From: Kwoniella bestiolae CBS 10118
Taxonomy: Eukaryota; Basidiomycota; Tremellomycetes; Tremellales; Cryptococcaceae
DNA length: 64,000 nt
Assembly: GCF_000512585.2 (NCBI RefSeq)
Contig: NC_089241.1
Span: forward strand, 2,790,001-2,854,000
Direction: 5' to 3'
The notes under the pieces are model-generated. The model saw nothing but the letters and a program-made list of their open reading frames with translations, did not search any database and had not been told where the DNA came from. Shown here piece after piece: positions 23,398 to 33,152 of this stretch. The position numbers were made by a program, and so were the translations under genes. Each line of letters starts with the position of its first letter. The stretch's first letter is position 1.

Positions 23398-26055
23398 ATG
23401 AGCGGACGAAAGGCCTACACGTGTAAGTGCTTGCATTGCGATCAGCAGAAAAGAAAGTTTTGATATACAGGCGCTATACAGGTATCCCTTGTCGAAGCAA
23501 AAAAGTGAAGGTGAGTTTTTCACAGCTTCGAGCCGGCCATTGTCTCTAGAGTGCATCATTATGGCACGGAAGGGCTTCAAGGATGTCGTAATATGCAGTT
23601 GAGTAGGTTCTGACAATGATACATCGAAGTGTGACAGGCATCGATTCTGTGGTCAATGCAGAAAGAAGGGATTGATATGCGAATGGCCTCCTAACGGTGT
23701 TCCCTTGGAGGCGAGAGATAGTATACCGCGTTCATCCGCATCGTGAGTGCCATGACCATTACTCATTGTCAGAGTCTAGCACTGAGCCGAGCTCTGGCCC
23801 CCGCACAGACCTCCGAGAGTCGCTGCACCCTCTAGATACACTCATCATCATTCAAGCAGCTCTACGCCTCCTACCGTCGACGTGCCCCATACCGTCGCCC
23901 ACGCCGAACAGCTCGACCATTCCATCCTCAATGACCCGCGTGGAGAACCAGCGGATGGGAGGATCGGCCCAGTTAAAAAGCGAAGGCGGGCATTTCCTTT
24001 CGATGACGCTGGTAGTAGGACGGAGTATATGGTGACAGAGGAATTGATGAGAGCGCTACCTAGTAGAGGTGAGTAACCAAAGGAGAAGTTCATAGCGTCA
24101 ACTTATTAGGCGTTCATTGAACAGCTGAAGCGGATACATTGGTGAGCTCTGACCCCATGACTTTTAGGGTATGTGTGCATCACTGACTTCCTTCTCTCCG
24201 ATAGCTGCGGATATATGTGAGCATCCAATTGATCCTCTTTTCGTTGGGGAGCCCTTCGTGCTGATTGAGCCCTTTTCATCTCAGCTTGAGCGTGTAGAAT
24301 GGGTGACTATGTCCGATCCTTTCATCATACCCTCACACTTCAGCTAACTGGACTGATATAGATACACCACCCACTTCATCTGCCTACTTTTCTTGCGCAA
24401 TACAATCGATTCTGGACGATGGATATCGCCCGCCGTTGTGAGACAGTTCACGCCCGATGGCTGGCTCTACTGTACATAGCCCTGTGCCTTGGTGATCATT
24501 TCAGTGATGAGCAATTGACCACCGACCCTACTCTGGAGATCAGGCTGGTGACTGTGAGTGTGTACAAGGTGCTTCGTCAGATCGTTTTCGATGAGCTTGC
24601 TGATCAAAATTTCCCTTTAGGCATGCGAGGACACACTATCTTATTCCGACTTCTTGAATCAGCCTTCAACCGAGACCATACAGACGATCATCTGCCTGAA
24701 TATATATCTGAATAACAAGAACAGGGTAACAGCTGCCAAGAGCTTGTTGGGAACTGCTATCAAGATGGCTGTATGTATGGGCATGTCGGTGAGTGATCGC
24801 TCGTGACAATTGAAGTATGGGCTTTTGACGAGCTCGATCTAGCGGATACCGGATGAAGGACCGACATCTGACGAAGAAGGCTCAATAGAAAGAGAGGTGA
24901 GCTGCTGTGTCACGTCATCATGTATCACTCGCGCTGAAACAACACAGATCGGAAGAAGATTATGGTGGTCCCTCGTATGTCAAGATGCATACACAGCCTC
25001 GAACAGTGGCTTCACCTACTCCATCAACCTGTCCCACTCCTCTACCGGATACTTTGCCAATGTGGAAGATGAAGAAATACGTTGGGGTTCTCATTGCTAT
25101 TCCCGACCAATGGCTGAAATAACATGTTCGACATATCACCTGTGCAAGATCAACTTCGCACTGACAGTCCGGAAATTTATCGATGCGGTCAATGCGAATT
25201 TCCCCGACGCATCTTACGACGATATCATGGCCTTAGATCGTCAATTCAGATCAGTGTACGACACTTTGCCTGTACCTCTCCGACCGGATCTTCCTCAACC
25301 CTTCGAGCTTTCATTTGCCGGTTCGAGAAGATACCTGGTCGAGCAAAGGATATTCATGGGTATCACCCTACATAATCGGATCATGAGATTACATCGATCA
25401 TACATGGTCAGAGGATATGACGATCTTCGGTATGCCTATTCAACCAAGGTGTGCCTGGAGTCGGCTTATGCTACTCTGGAACTCGTCAAGCAAAGTCCTC
25501 AGACATTGTGCAGGTGGTGGGTAGTCATGGTACATGTGTGGACGAGCGGTTTGATCATCTCTGCGGATCTGGTTAAGGGGGTATCGGATGTGGTGACTAG
25601 AAGGCAACAACGAGATGGAGTGAAAATGGCCATATCCCTTCTTGAGTCAGTTCTGTCTGTACTTTTTCGCAATACTATATGAGATGACTGATACAGATGT
25701 TATAGGCCTATATCTCGTACGAGTCCCGTCGCATCACGAGGGGTCAAGGTCCTGAAAGCTCTTCTAGATACGGATGATGCGCAGGTCAATGCCCAGAAGC
25801 GACAGACGGCGAATGAGCAGCCCATGGACATCGCTCAAACGGACAATGCCATTTGTGAGCACTGCAGGACGACAACCTCTAGGCCAAAAGAGAGCTAACG
25901 ATCATTGATGTACTCCAGCTTCGATGGCTGATCTTGAACAATTGCTGCGAGATGTTGCGTCTGTCCCGACGACTTATACCGCACCGACCGCTGAGATTGT
26001 TCCCGACCAGACTTTGGAGTTTTGGCAATCCCTCTTCCAGATGAATCAGTGGTGA
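23398..26055 (+). CDS. Zn2Cys6 fungal transcription factor
   Basis: Sequence-specific regulator. The zinc cluster is assembled from three exons: MSGRKAYT then CIPCRSKKVK then CDRHRFCGQCRKKGLICEWP, giving C-x2-C-x6-C-x5-C-x2-C-x6-C, a complete binuclear cluster. After it come a Ser/Pro/His-rich linker and a basic patch (VKKRRR), then the fungal-specific regulatory domain: RIYLERVEWIHHPLHLPTFL, YNRFWTMDIARR, NQPSTETIQTIICLNIYLNN, VTAAKSLLGTAIKMAVCMGM, IGRRLWWSLVCQDAYTAS and HNRIMRLHRSYMVRG. The C-terminus is FWQSLFQMNQW. Two splice choices (acceptor after ...CCCCGCACAG near 23809 and the intron ending at ...CCCTTTAG near 24621) are required to avoid stops and restore family motifs, which supports an intact gene. 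It is convergent with the transporter and close to its presumed targets. Confidence 0.92.
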
Positions 26056-26264
26056 TAGTGTTTCCATCAACACGGATATTGAGTATCACTGTCACGCAGA
26101 TGCCACAACTAGCTGTCATTCTGCTGTATATACTATGTACATATGATTCAAGAAGAAATCCCTTCATCGTTCACCTATTTGATGGAACATTCTCTTTACT
26201 ATATCTTCGTATTTATAAGGCCATACCGGAGAATTTGTCCAACCCAACCGCTAATTCATGTGAT

Positions 26265-28215
26265 TCACTTCTCTTCCTCGTAAAACCTGTTATCTCCCGA
26301 TTTATCTCCATGTTCAAGATTACCCACGCCCTGAGCAATAATCGATCTGTCAGTACAACGAGCCAACATCAACCACCACTCCTGGGTACTCACGAGATCA
26401 GTTCTCTCTGCCTCTATATGAGATGTCCTTCTATCATCCCAAGCATACAAAGCTTTCCAAATGAGCATGACAACTCCTCCGGCGATAGCACAAGCTCCAC
26501 AGATGATCAAACCATGCTTATACCTGGGTGCATCCTTGGGCTTGAAGACGTTACTTCCAGCAAATCCAGCCATCTGGATGAATGCGACGTAAGCCGCCAA
26601 AGCGACAGGTCGCTTTCTCTCTTCGAACCGACTACTCAACCAGGACTGGTCGTTATGCGGCATCTCAATCAGCAGCTGTACATATAATGGCGAAGAGCAA
26701 ATAATTATTTGTAGCAATGACTTACAGCATTGATGGCTTGACCGCACCCCATCGTTCCAGCAGCCATCAGATATCCTCCGTATAATACTCGCTTGCCCAC
26801 TCCGTCTGGAGCCAGGGCGAGCCAAAGACATCCTGCACAGGATAAAGCCATCGCAACGAATATGTGGATACCCCTCTCCTTGGTCCGATCACTGCTATAT
26901 GCCAGACTGACTGAAAAGACCAAACCGATGGCAGAGGCGGGCGCAGCCATACCGTTCGCCGTGAAGCCTGCGTAACCTAATGATTTGATCACTGAGGGTC
27001 CGTAGGTGTTGATGGGTGTAAGGATGACTCTACGAAAAGCAAGCAATTACGACCATTCGAAGACTTGCACTCAATATGGTGAAATGGTGTATATACTCAC
27101 GAGGAAAGGAAGGCAGCGACACAGTGGCCGTATAATCGCCAATCGAGGAATGTATCTTTGATATCGACAAGTTTGACTCTTTCTCCATGCACAATAGCTT
27201 TCTTCGGATCATCAGCTAGCAATCTTGCTGAGAGGACCTCTGCGTCCCTTCGATTGAGGATGGGAAAGCCGAGGGATCTCCCTCCTTCAGTCGGTGTCGA
27301 GGGAAGGTAAAACACAGCGATGATTGCCACGAACATCGTCATTGCTCCCTCTAATATACGATAAGACGACATCAGCCATCAGATCTGCAGGTTTGAGGAA
27401 TCGCACCCTTACCAATCAAGAACAGCCATTGCCAGCCGTGCCATCCTTGTTTGTGATTAAGACCCCGTAAGATACCTAGAGCGAGTGGTCCAGATACCAT
27501 ACCAGCTATCAGAATGGGATGAGTCAGTATCACACCCCCGCACTTAAGAATCATGAAAGACAAGTGGCTTACCGACACTGTTTGCCGCCCAGAAAATCGC
27601 CAGTCTCAAACTGAGTTCGCCGTTCTGGTAGAATCGCGTGATGTACCATGCCATACCGGGGATAAAACCGGCCTGAAGCCCAGGTATGACGTCGTCAGTT
27701 ATAATGTAGCACTCCGGGATTGAATATGGATATATGATACACACCTCTCCCGATGCAATCAAGAACCTCGTAGCGTAAAATCCACCCTTGTTCTTCAGAA
27801 AGGCTTGACAGAGCGTAAGAAGACCCCAAATGAAAATGATGACGGGTACCCATCGATGCGGACCAATAGCCTTGGCTACGATGTTACTTGGTAGTTCGAA
27901 TAGTACGAAGCCCAACGTGAAGAGGGTCTGACCGATATTGACATGGGCAGTGGTGATGCCCAGATCTTTTAGGATGGTATCGGTTTGGGCGTTTCCCAAA
28001 TTCGTTCGATCCTAGAGAAGGGGTAATAAACCCACCACATCAGCCTCAGGTGCTTAATTTGTGGAATGACGCGTGGGACTTACGAATTGGAGCATTAGGA
28101 AACATAGTACAATAAAGGGCAATACTAAGAAATCGACCTTTCGTACAGCCCTCTTCTCCTCTTCGGGGGTATAATCGGTATAGTATTGCGGATGATCGAT
28201 AGTGAGATCGGACAT
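26265..28215 (-). CDS. MFS transporter, Dal5/allantoate-permease (anion:cation symporter) type
   Basis: Plasma-membrane symporter of the family that carries organic anions such as allantoate, nicotinate and pantothenate. The N-terminus MSDLTIDHPQYYTDYTPEEE precedes VDFLVLPFIVLCFLMLQF|DRTNLGNA, the hallmark of the family at the end of TM1. Further blocks: FTLGFVLFELPSNIVAK, RFLIASGEAGFIPGMAWYIT, LRLAIFWAANSV, the family-typical WLFLI + EGAMTMFVAIIAVF, LPSTPTE, VILTPINTYGPSVIKSLGY, and VFKPKDAPRYKHGLIICGAC. About 12 membrane segments are expected. The last exon is probably separated by an intron after ERTDL, so the real C-terminus is GVGNLEHGDKSGDNRFYEEE; reading through would add 19 unlikely residues. 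Substrate is unknown; context hints at a sulfated or carboxylated aromatic compound. Confidence 0.92.
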
Positions 28216-29090
28216 GTTGACTCGTATTTAATGCAAGCACGCTTGAGGATAAACAATACAACGTCGTTCGTGGGATATTGCTCTAGCAATTCAAACATTC
28301 AAGAAGGAATGTTGACCATTTATATACCTTTTCTTCATATTCGATCTTGCTTGCAACAACTTGCGTTATCAGTGAATTATTGGATATCTCTTTCTGCTTT
28401 CTGAGTCCTGGATTGTCGGACCGAGTCTTGCCCTGCGGTCGACCACTCTGTATCGGGCTGTCCCTCCTTGAGATGAGGAGAGACCAAATCGTCGAGATAA
28501 GCTGTTGCGTTGGACAGCAAAAGTTGGTGGTGAAGTTGACAAATCGAGGCAAAGCGCGGTGACGCCATAACTGTTATCTCTGGTTTTGACCAATTCTCAA
28601 CATGGGAATCCGGAGTACCGTAGAGCACGTTACTCGGATTACCGGAGTACCGAAAAATACAGATACCTCACTTTCATTTCACCTTTCACCTGTTGACTGT
28701 CAGACTCTCTTCTCACCCGCTCAATATCTCTCAAGAGTATTTCTTGTCTCTTATGAAGGGTAAACAGACGGTAGATAGCGTGCTTTGTCATATTGCGGTA
28801 CTCCGTTATCACGCAAGGAATCGCCATGTATTGAAGAGGATTGGTTATCTGCGATGAATGCTGATAGCGAGGTAGAGGACAATAGGACCGGCCAGAAGGA
28901 GCTTACCATTGTGAGACGCCCGGGTCCTGGATCTCCGGACTTATTATGCTAGCCATATGATCTACAAATGGTATATAAGCCAGTATGGGCCGCAAGTTCT
29001 TCAATGAACATCGCACTCCCACGTATTTTATCTACAGAACTTTGAGGAACCTTCTAACTAGTAAGAACAAAGTAAGAACAGAAATACAAA
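28216..29090. promoter_or_regulatory. Divergent promoter of transporter and arylsulfotransferase with clustered CGG-N4-CCG sites
   Basis: An 875-bp region between two divergent start codons. CGG-N4-CCG sites occur at 28611-28620 (CGGAGTACCG), 28635-28644 (CGGATTACCG), 28643-28652 (CGGAGTACCG, overlapping the previous by 2 bp) and 28796-28805 (the inverse of CGGAGTACCG). A one-mismatch relative, TGGATCTCCG, is at 28928-28937. Random sequence would give about one such site per 4 kb. No coding frame here is convincing. Confidence 0.65.
28611..28652. promoter_or_regulatory. Triple Zn2Cys6-type binding site cluster
   Basis: Three CGG-N4-CCG sites in 42 bp, two identical decamers (28611-28620, 28643-28652) and one overlapping variant (28635-28644). 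Inverted CGG triplets are what Zn2Cys6 homodimers bind; the N4 spacing is seen directly, while the assignment to the neighbouring factor is inference. Confidence 0.6.
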
Positions 29091-30916
29091 ATGGATCAAA
29101 ATATCACTAGAAGGTGAGTGCTGAATATTATGATCGCCCTGGAGACACACAGTGTGTGTATGTGTGTGTGTACAGGAAAGATTGGCACCATATACCGCCG
29201 GGTCCGTGTTTGCCTTTGGTGAGAAGTATTATCATAATCAACGCGTTCAGGGACGGACAATCCCAACGCATATCATCCTGACTCTTGACTACCAATGTAC
29301 TAGTACGCTCTCTCGCCAGACAGCTGATCTCAATGTTGTTTATCTATCAGACGTGGTGTAGGTACGCGAGGTATCGATGAGAAGACGGTATTGGACGGAT
29401 ACACCGTGATCGCCCCATTGACGGGGAAGAAGGTACGTTGCGCTATTATCAGCTTTTACACCTATCGACGGGTGCAGAAAGGACTCGGCTCACTGAGGTA
29501 TGATCCAGGTCTACCTCATCAACAATGCTGGAGATACTGTCCACACATGGGATTTACCCTACCGAGTTGGGCGTTACGCAAGATTATTACCCAATGGTAA
29601 TTTGGTGGTGGGGATGAAAGATCCTGAAGCAGTCGCTCCTTTCCCTTTTGTAAGTCGTCAGTACTGCATGCCTACCAATCACATGGTTGACAGTCCTTGC
29701 TTTTGATGTGACAGTTCAACAAGTACGGTGGAGGAGTGTATATGGAACTTACACCGGAAGGCAAGGTTGTTCATGAGCTACGTGATCCGTTAGGTCATCA
29801 TGAGTGAGTGTGCTCCATCTGATAGCTAATACGTCAAACACCTTAATGACTATCTCCTTGTTGACAGCTGCTTCTACGATGGAGATGGACACTTCTTCTA
29901 CGCTGGTCTCGAAGCGTTGAGTCCAGAACAACAAGCTGCTCTACCAGGTGGTGTTGAGGGAACCGTGCGTGACCATTCCTATTCTCCTGTACTTTCTTTT
30001 GAGTAAACAAGAGATGCTGATCCTCCTTCCCTGTGACTGTAGGAAGCCCCCGACGGCAAAGTATACGCAGATACGATCCGAGAAGTGAAAGATGGGAAAT
30101 TACTATGGGAATGGAAAGTGTCCGAACATCTTGATCCCAAGATCTTCCCTCTTCAAACTCATTATCCTAGAGAGCACTGGCCATTGATCAATGGTATCTA
30201 GTGAGTTACAATTTTCCGTTGCTCTTCAACGATTGACATCCAGTATTGACACCCATTCCTCTGTTTTCTCTTACTAGCCCTCTCAAGGATGGGAATATCC
30301 TGGCTTCTTGTCGAAGTGTATCGGCCGTTATAATCATTGAGAAGTCGACGGGTAATATTATTTGGCACTTGGATTCGACGGTTGTCGCTCAGCAGCATAA
30401 TGCCAATGAGTTACCTAATGGAAATATTCTGGTGAGTCACCTCTTACTAAGCAATACAGAGCAAGAGAATTGATACGTTCCATGCTTCAGATCTTCGACA
30501 ACGGCGCGTTCAGGCATAGAGAATCCTTCCAATGGTCAAGAGCAGTAGAAGTTGACAGAAAGACAAAAGAGATCGTATGGCAATGGCATGCTTCTCCCAA
30601 GGTAAGTCAATGTTGATTACACTGACATCTTACAGAGCCACATGGGTTCATAGCTGATTTCTCGATATAGGAAACATTCTTCACACCTTTCATGGGCTCA
30701 GCCCAAAGATTGTCAAATGGTAATACCCTCCTGTGCGAATCAGCTTTCGGGAGAATCATAGAAATCAACACTTCCAACGAGATTTGCTGGGAATATGTCT
30801 GTCCGCATTTCGCAGTTTATCCTGAACCTGAAGCGGCTGGGTTCTACCCTGTGGAGAGTAATGCCTTGTTTAGAGCTTACAAGTATAGTAAAGATCAGAT
30901 TCCATGGTTGAAGTGA
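29091..30916 (+). CDS. Arylsulfotransferase (ASST)-family beta-propeller protein
   Basis: About ten exons give roughly 375 aa. Family enzymes move a sulfate group from one phenol to another without PAPS. The repeated propeller strands are clear: VYLINNAGDTVHTWDLPY, YARLLPNGNLVVGM, VYMELTPEGKVVHELRD, FPLQTHYPREHWPLINGIY, PLKDGNILASCRSVSAVIII, GNIIWHLDSTVVAQQHNANE, LPNGNILIFDNGAFRH, EIVWQWHASPK, RLSNGNTLLCESAFGRIIEI. Histidines in the HYPREH and QQHNA segments are candidates for the catalytic residue. There is no signal peptide, unlike bacterial periplasmic ASST, so the protein is predicted to be cytosolic. Exon 1 has 23 nt; the frame requires acceptor AAAG| at 29179 rather than the nearer CAG at 29175, behind a (TG)n run. 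A bacterial origin by transfer is possible but unproven. Function could also be a non-enzymatic propeller. Confidence 0.82.
29151..29171 (+). repeat. (TG)n run at an intron end
   Basis: A nearly pure TG tract with one TA interruption lies immediately before the 3' splice site of the first intron of the arylsulfotransferase gene. Confidence 0.85.
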
Positions 30917-31047
30917 TTTGACATGTAACGTAGGTCACGGGACAACGCGACCTGTGATGATAATTTGGGAAAGAGTAGTTAGGATCTTCGGGTGTTGGAT
31001 GCGCCTTCACTCGTCTATATGGACTATGGTGTACATGCAAACGAGCG

Positions 31048-32273
31048 TTACATACTATAAGCCCCAGCTTTACCGTGCCCGAATCTATCTCCCAAGCCTC
31101 TAGCATCTTTGATCTTCTTCTGACGCTCATTATCAGTCAATAGCCTGCCTGTCACACCCATATCCCTATCGTGGTCCCATATAGCTGGCGCATCTTCGTC
31201 GTCCCCTTTCTTCTTCTTGGAGAGTTTGGAGGCGTGCTGGTCAAGGAGTGATGGCCCGCGCTGGAAGTACGAGCCATGTCAGCGATGCGATTGTATATGA
31301 AGTGCAAGGGATCTTCGATGATGTGGAAGGACACAACTCGAGTGAGAAAGAAATGACGGATGGGATGGTACAGAAGCAAAGTATGAATGAAAACAATACA
31401 ACCACGTCGAGTGGAAGTCCAAACTCACGTTATGAGCCTGCAGCTCACTCCTAATATCCTCCTCTCTCCTCCTTTTCCTCCTCTCTTCCTGCTCTTCATC
31501 GAACGACATGATCCTCTCTCCAGCTTTATCCTTCTTTCGCTTGATCCCAGCCACCTCATCCGCTATACGTTGAGCCTTCTCAGCGGGAGTTTCGGTCCAG
31601 ACACTGTGATCTACAGATTCAGGCTCGCGAGTGGACTTGGAGAATGTCGTAGGGCGTTTTCGTAGTGGATCGACTAGATCTATGCGTAAGCCTAATTTGT
31701 CCTGATAATTTTCCTTGCTCTCGTCCAGAGTGAGGCAGACGATTTTTCGTATATAATTCTAGAAATTCAGAGGGAGAAAGAGCATCACTCACCAGCTGAC
31801 AGAACCCCGCTACTTGGAGGAACCAACATCCATTCCTCCCTTTTCTTCTCTTTCGGTCTATTCTGCTCTTCCAGTATCTTCCTACGCCTCTCTTCTCTTT
31901 GTAAGAACTCTTTCACTGCTGATCCCGACTCCTCTTCCCCGTTAGAGGGCACAGGCATAGGCCCAATAACATCATCGTCATCGCTATCTTCGTCATCAGA
32001 CGTTGTCGAAGGGCGCGATGGTCCCGCAGTGGGTAGCGAGGGACCTACAGAGGGTCCTGCGGTGGGTGGGGCTGGTCCAACAGCTTTGTTCTTGCGTGCA
32101 GCTGCAAGGTGTGGGGGAAGAGCTGGTCCGAAATCGTCTTGATCATCCCCTTCTTCTTCAACAGGCGCGGGTAAGGGTGGTCGTGCAGGACCCTCTGTAT
32201 CGGGTTCTGGGGAAGTTGCATCGTTCCCTGCCAGATGGGCTAGGTGAGGTGGTAAGGATGGTCCTATAGGCAT
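31048..32273 (-). CDS. GPALPP motifs-containing protein (DUF3752)
   Basis: Three exons give about 310 aa. The repeated motif that names the family is present in several forms: IGPSLPPHLAHLAG at the start, FGPALPPHLAAARK, VGPAPP, VGPSLP and IGPMPVP. An acidic Ser/Asp run (TTSDDEDSDDDD) follows, then EEWMLVPPSSGVL, which matches the family core, and the DUF3752 region: DPLRKRPTTFSK, VWTETPAEKAQRIADEV, SLLDQHASKLSKKKK and the end RLLTDNERQKKIKDARGLGD plus FGHGKAGAYSM. The protein is highly charged and probably nuclear; human GPALPP1 has been associated with spliceosomal or transcription contexts, but the function is not settled. The upstream in-frame extension to 32408 is taken as 5' UTR because MPIGPSLPPH is the conserved family start. 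Confidence 0.88.
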
Positions 32274-32411
32274 GATGAATGGTTTTTGCTGTGCTTGGAG
32301 GAAAGATTGTGGATGAAAGTAGTTGTAAATGTTTAAGCCGAGATGATCACGATTATGATTTCGGCTCGAACCTGTTTTTATGGCGGTGCACCATACAATC
32401 ACACACATGTA

Positions 32412-32447
32412 TACGGCGTCGAGTTACTGCCAGAAAATGATTTTCCG
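32412..32447 (+). repeat. Left terminal inverted repeat
   Basis: 36 bp, one mismatch to the reverse complement of 33042-33077 (G in place of C at the 28th base). Confidence 0.85.
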
Positions 32448-33041
32448 GTTACTGGATGCGCGTATTGATTCAAGTTCCAATGTTGCTATCCCAGCCAAAA
32501 TGTGATTTCTACAACTCCATGATACTCCTTCCACAGCAGACTTAAAGGCTCAAGAGTTTGCATGCATGCAGGTATGATCTGCATCACTTGCTTCATACCT
32601 TTGGATTAGGCTTAAACACATGCATAAGCAAGTATTATTGCCATATTTCTGCCACGGCTGATTATGTAACAATGAAATCAAGGATGGAGGAAAGTTTGAT
32701 CCCGCTAATGCCGGCCGTTTGTAATGGTGATTCTAATCAAAGTCCGAAATGCGATCTTTGTATACTGATCAAGCGTCATTAGTGGGATCAAATACACGAA
32801 AAGATGTTACATAATATCAAACGCTGGGAGTATGTTGATCTAAGTCTCATATTGCAACATTTCTACACAGCACCCTATGCATGCTTAATGATCCCAAGCA
32901 AGCGCAAGGCTGTCTCCAAAGCTGCTAGACACATCAGTCTCATGCATAAGTCTAAAAAACAGCTGTGATGTACGTAAGTTGATGTATATATATTTTGCTG
33001 TCAAAGAAGAATGTCCAATTTGAACTTGCGCATTCGATAAT

Positions 33042-33077
33042 CGGAAAATGATTTTCTGGCAGTAACTCGACGCCGTA
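33042..33077 (-). repeat. Right terminal inverted repeat
   Basis: Inverse partner of 32412-32447; followed directly by CATGTA, which also precedes the left repeat. Confidence 0.85.
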
Positions 33078-33152
33078 CATGTATATTGCCACTGTACTAT
33101 ACACTTCTTCATCTCTTCTTCTTTTCTTCCTCACAAGCGTAATTCATTCATA

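Larger units (their letters stand above)
32412..33077. mobile_element. Putative non-autonomous DNA transposon (MITE-like) with 36-bp TIRs
   Basis: Terminal inverted repeats at 32412-32447 and 33042-33077 match at 35 of 36 positions and begin TACGGCGTCGAGTTACTGCC. Both ends are flanked by the same hexamer CATGTA (32406-32411 and 33078-33083), consistent with a target-site duplication; a TA duplication with ends CGGCGTCGAG is an alternative reading. Weaker inverted similarity extends inward past the TIRs. The 666-bp body has no convincing transposase frame. It fills most of the promoter shared by the GPALPP gene (-) and the PPxY membrane-protein gene (+). Confidence 0.65.

Noticed and set aside
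26265..26400. Transporter C-terminus read without the last intron
   Set aside because: A good donor after ERTDL, a branch-point-like CTGAC and an acceptor before GGCGTGG exist; reading through adds unlikely residues.
32558..33112. Small frames inside the TIR element as a transposase
   Set aside because: They are under 80 codons, carry no DDE-type motif and are broken by stops; the element is probably non-autonomous.
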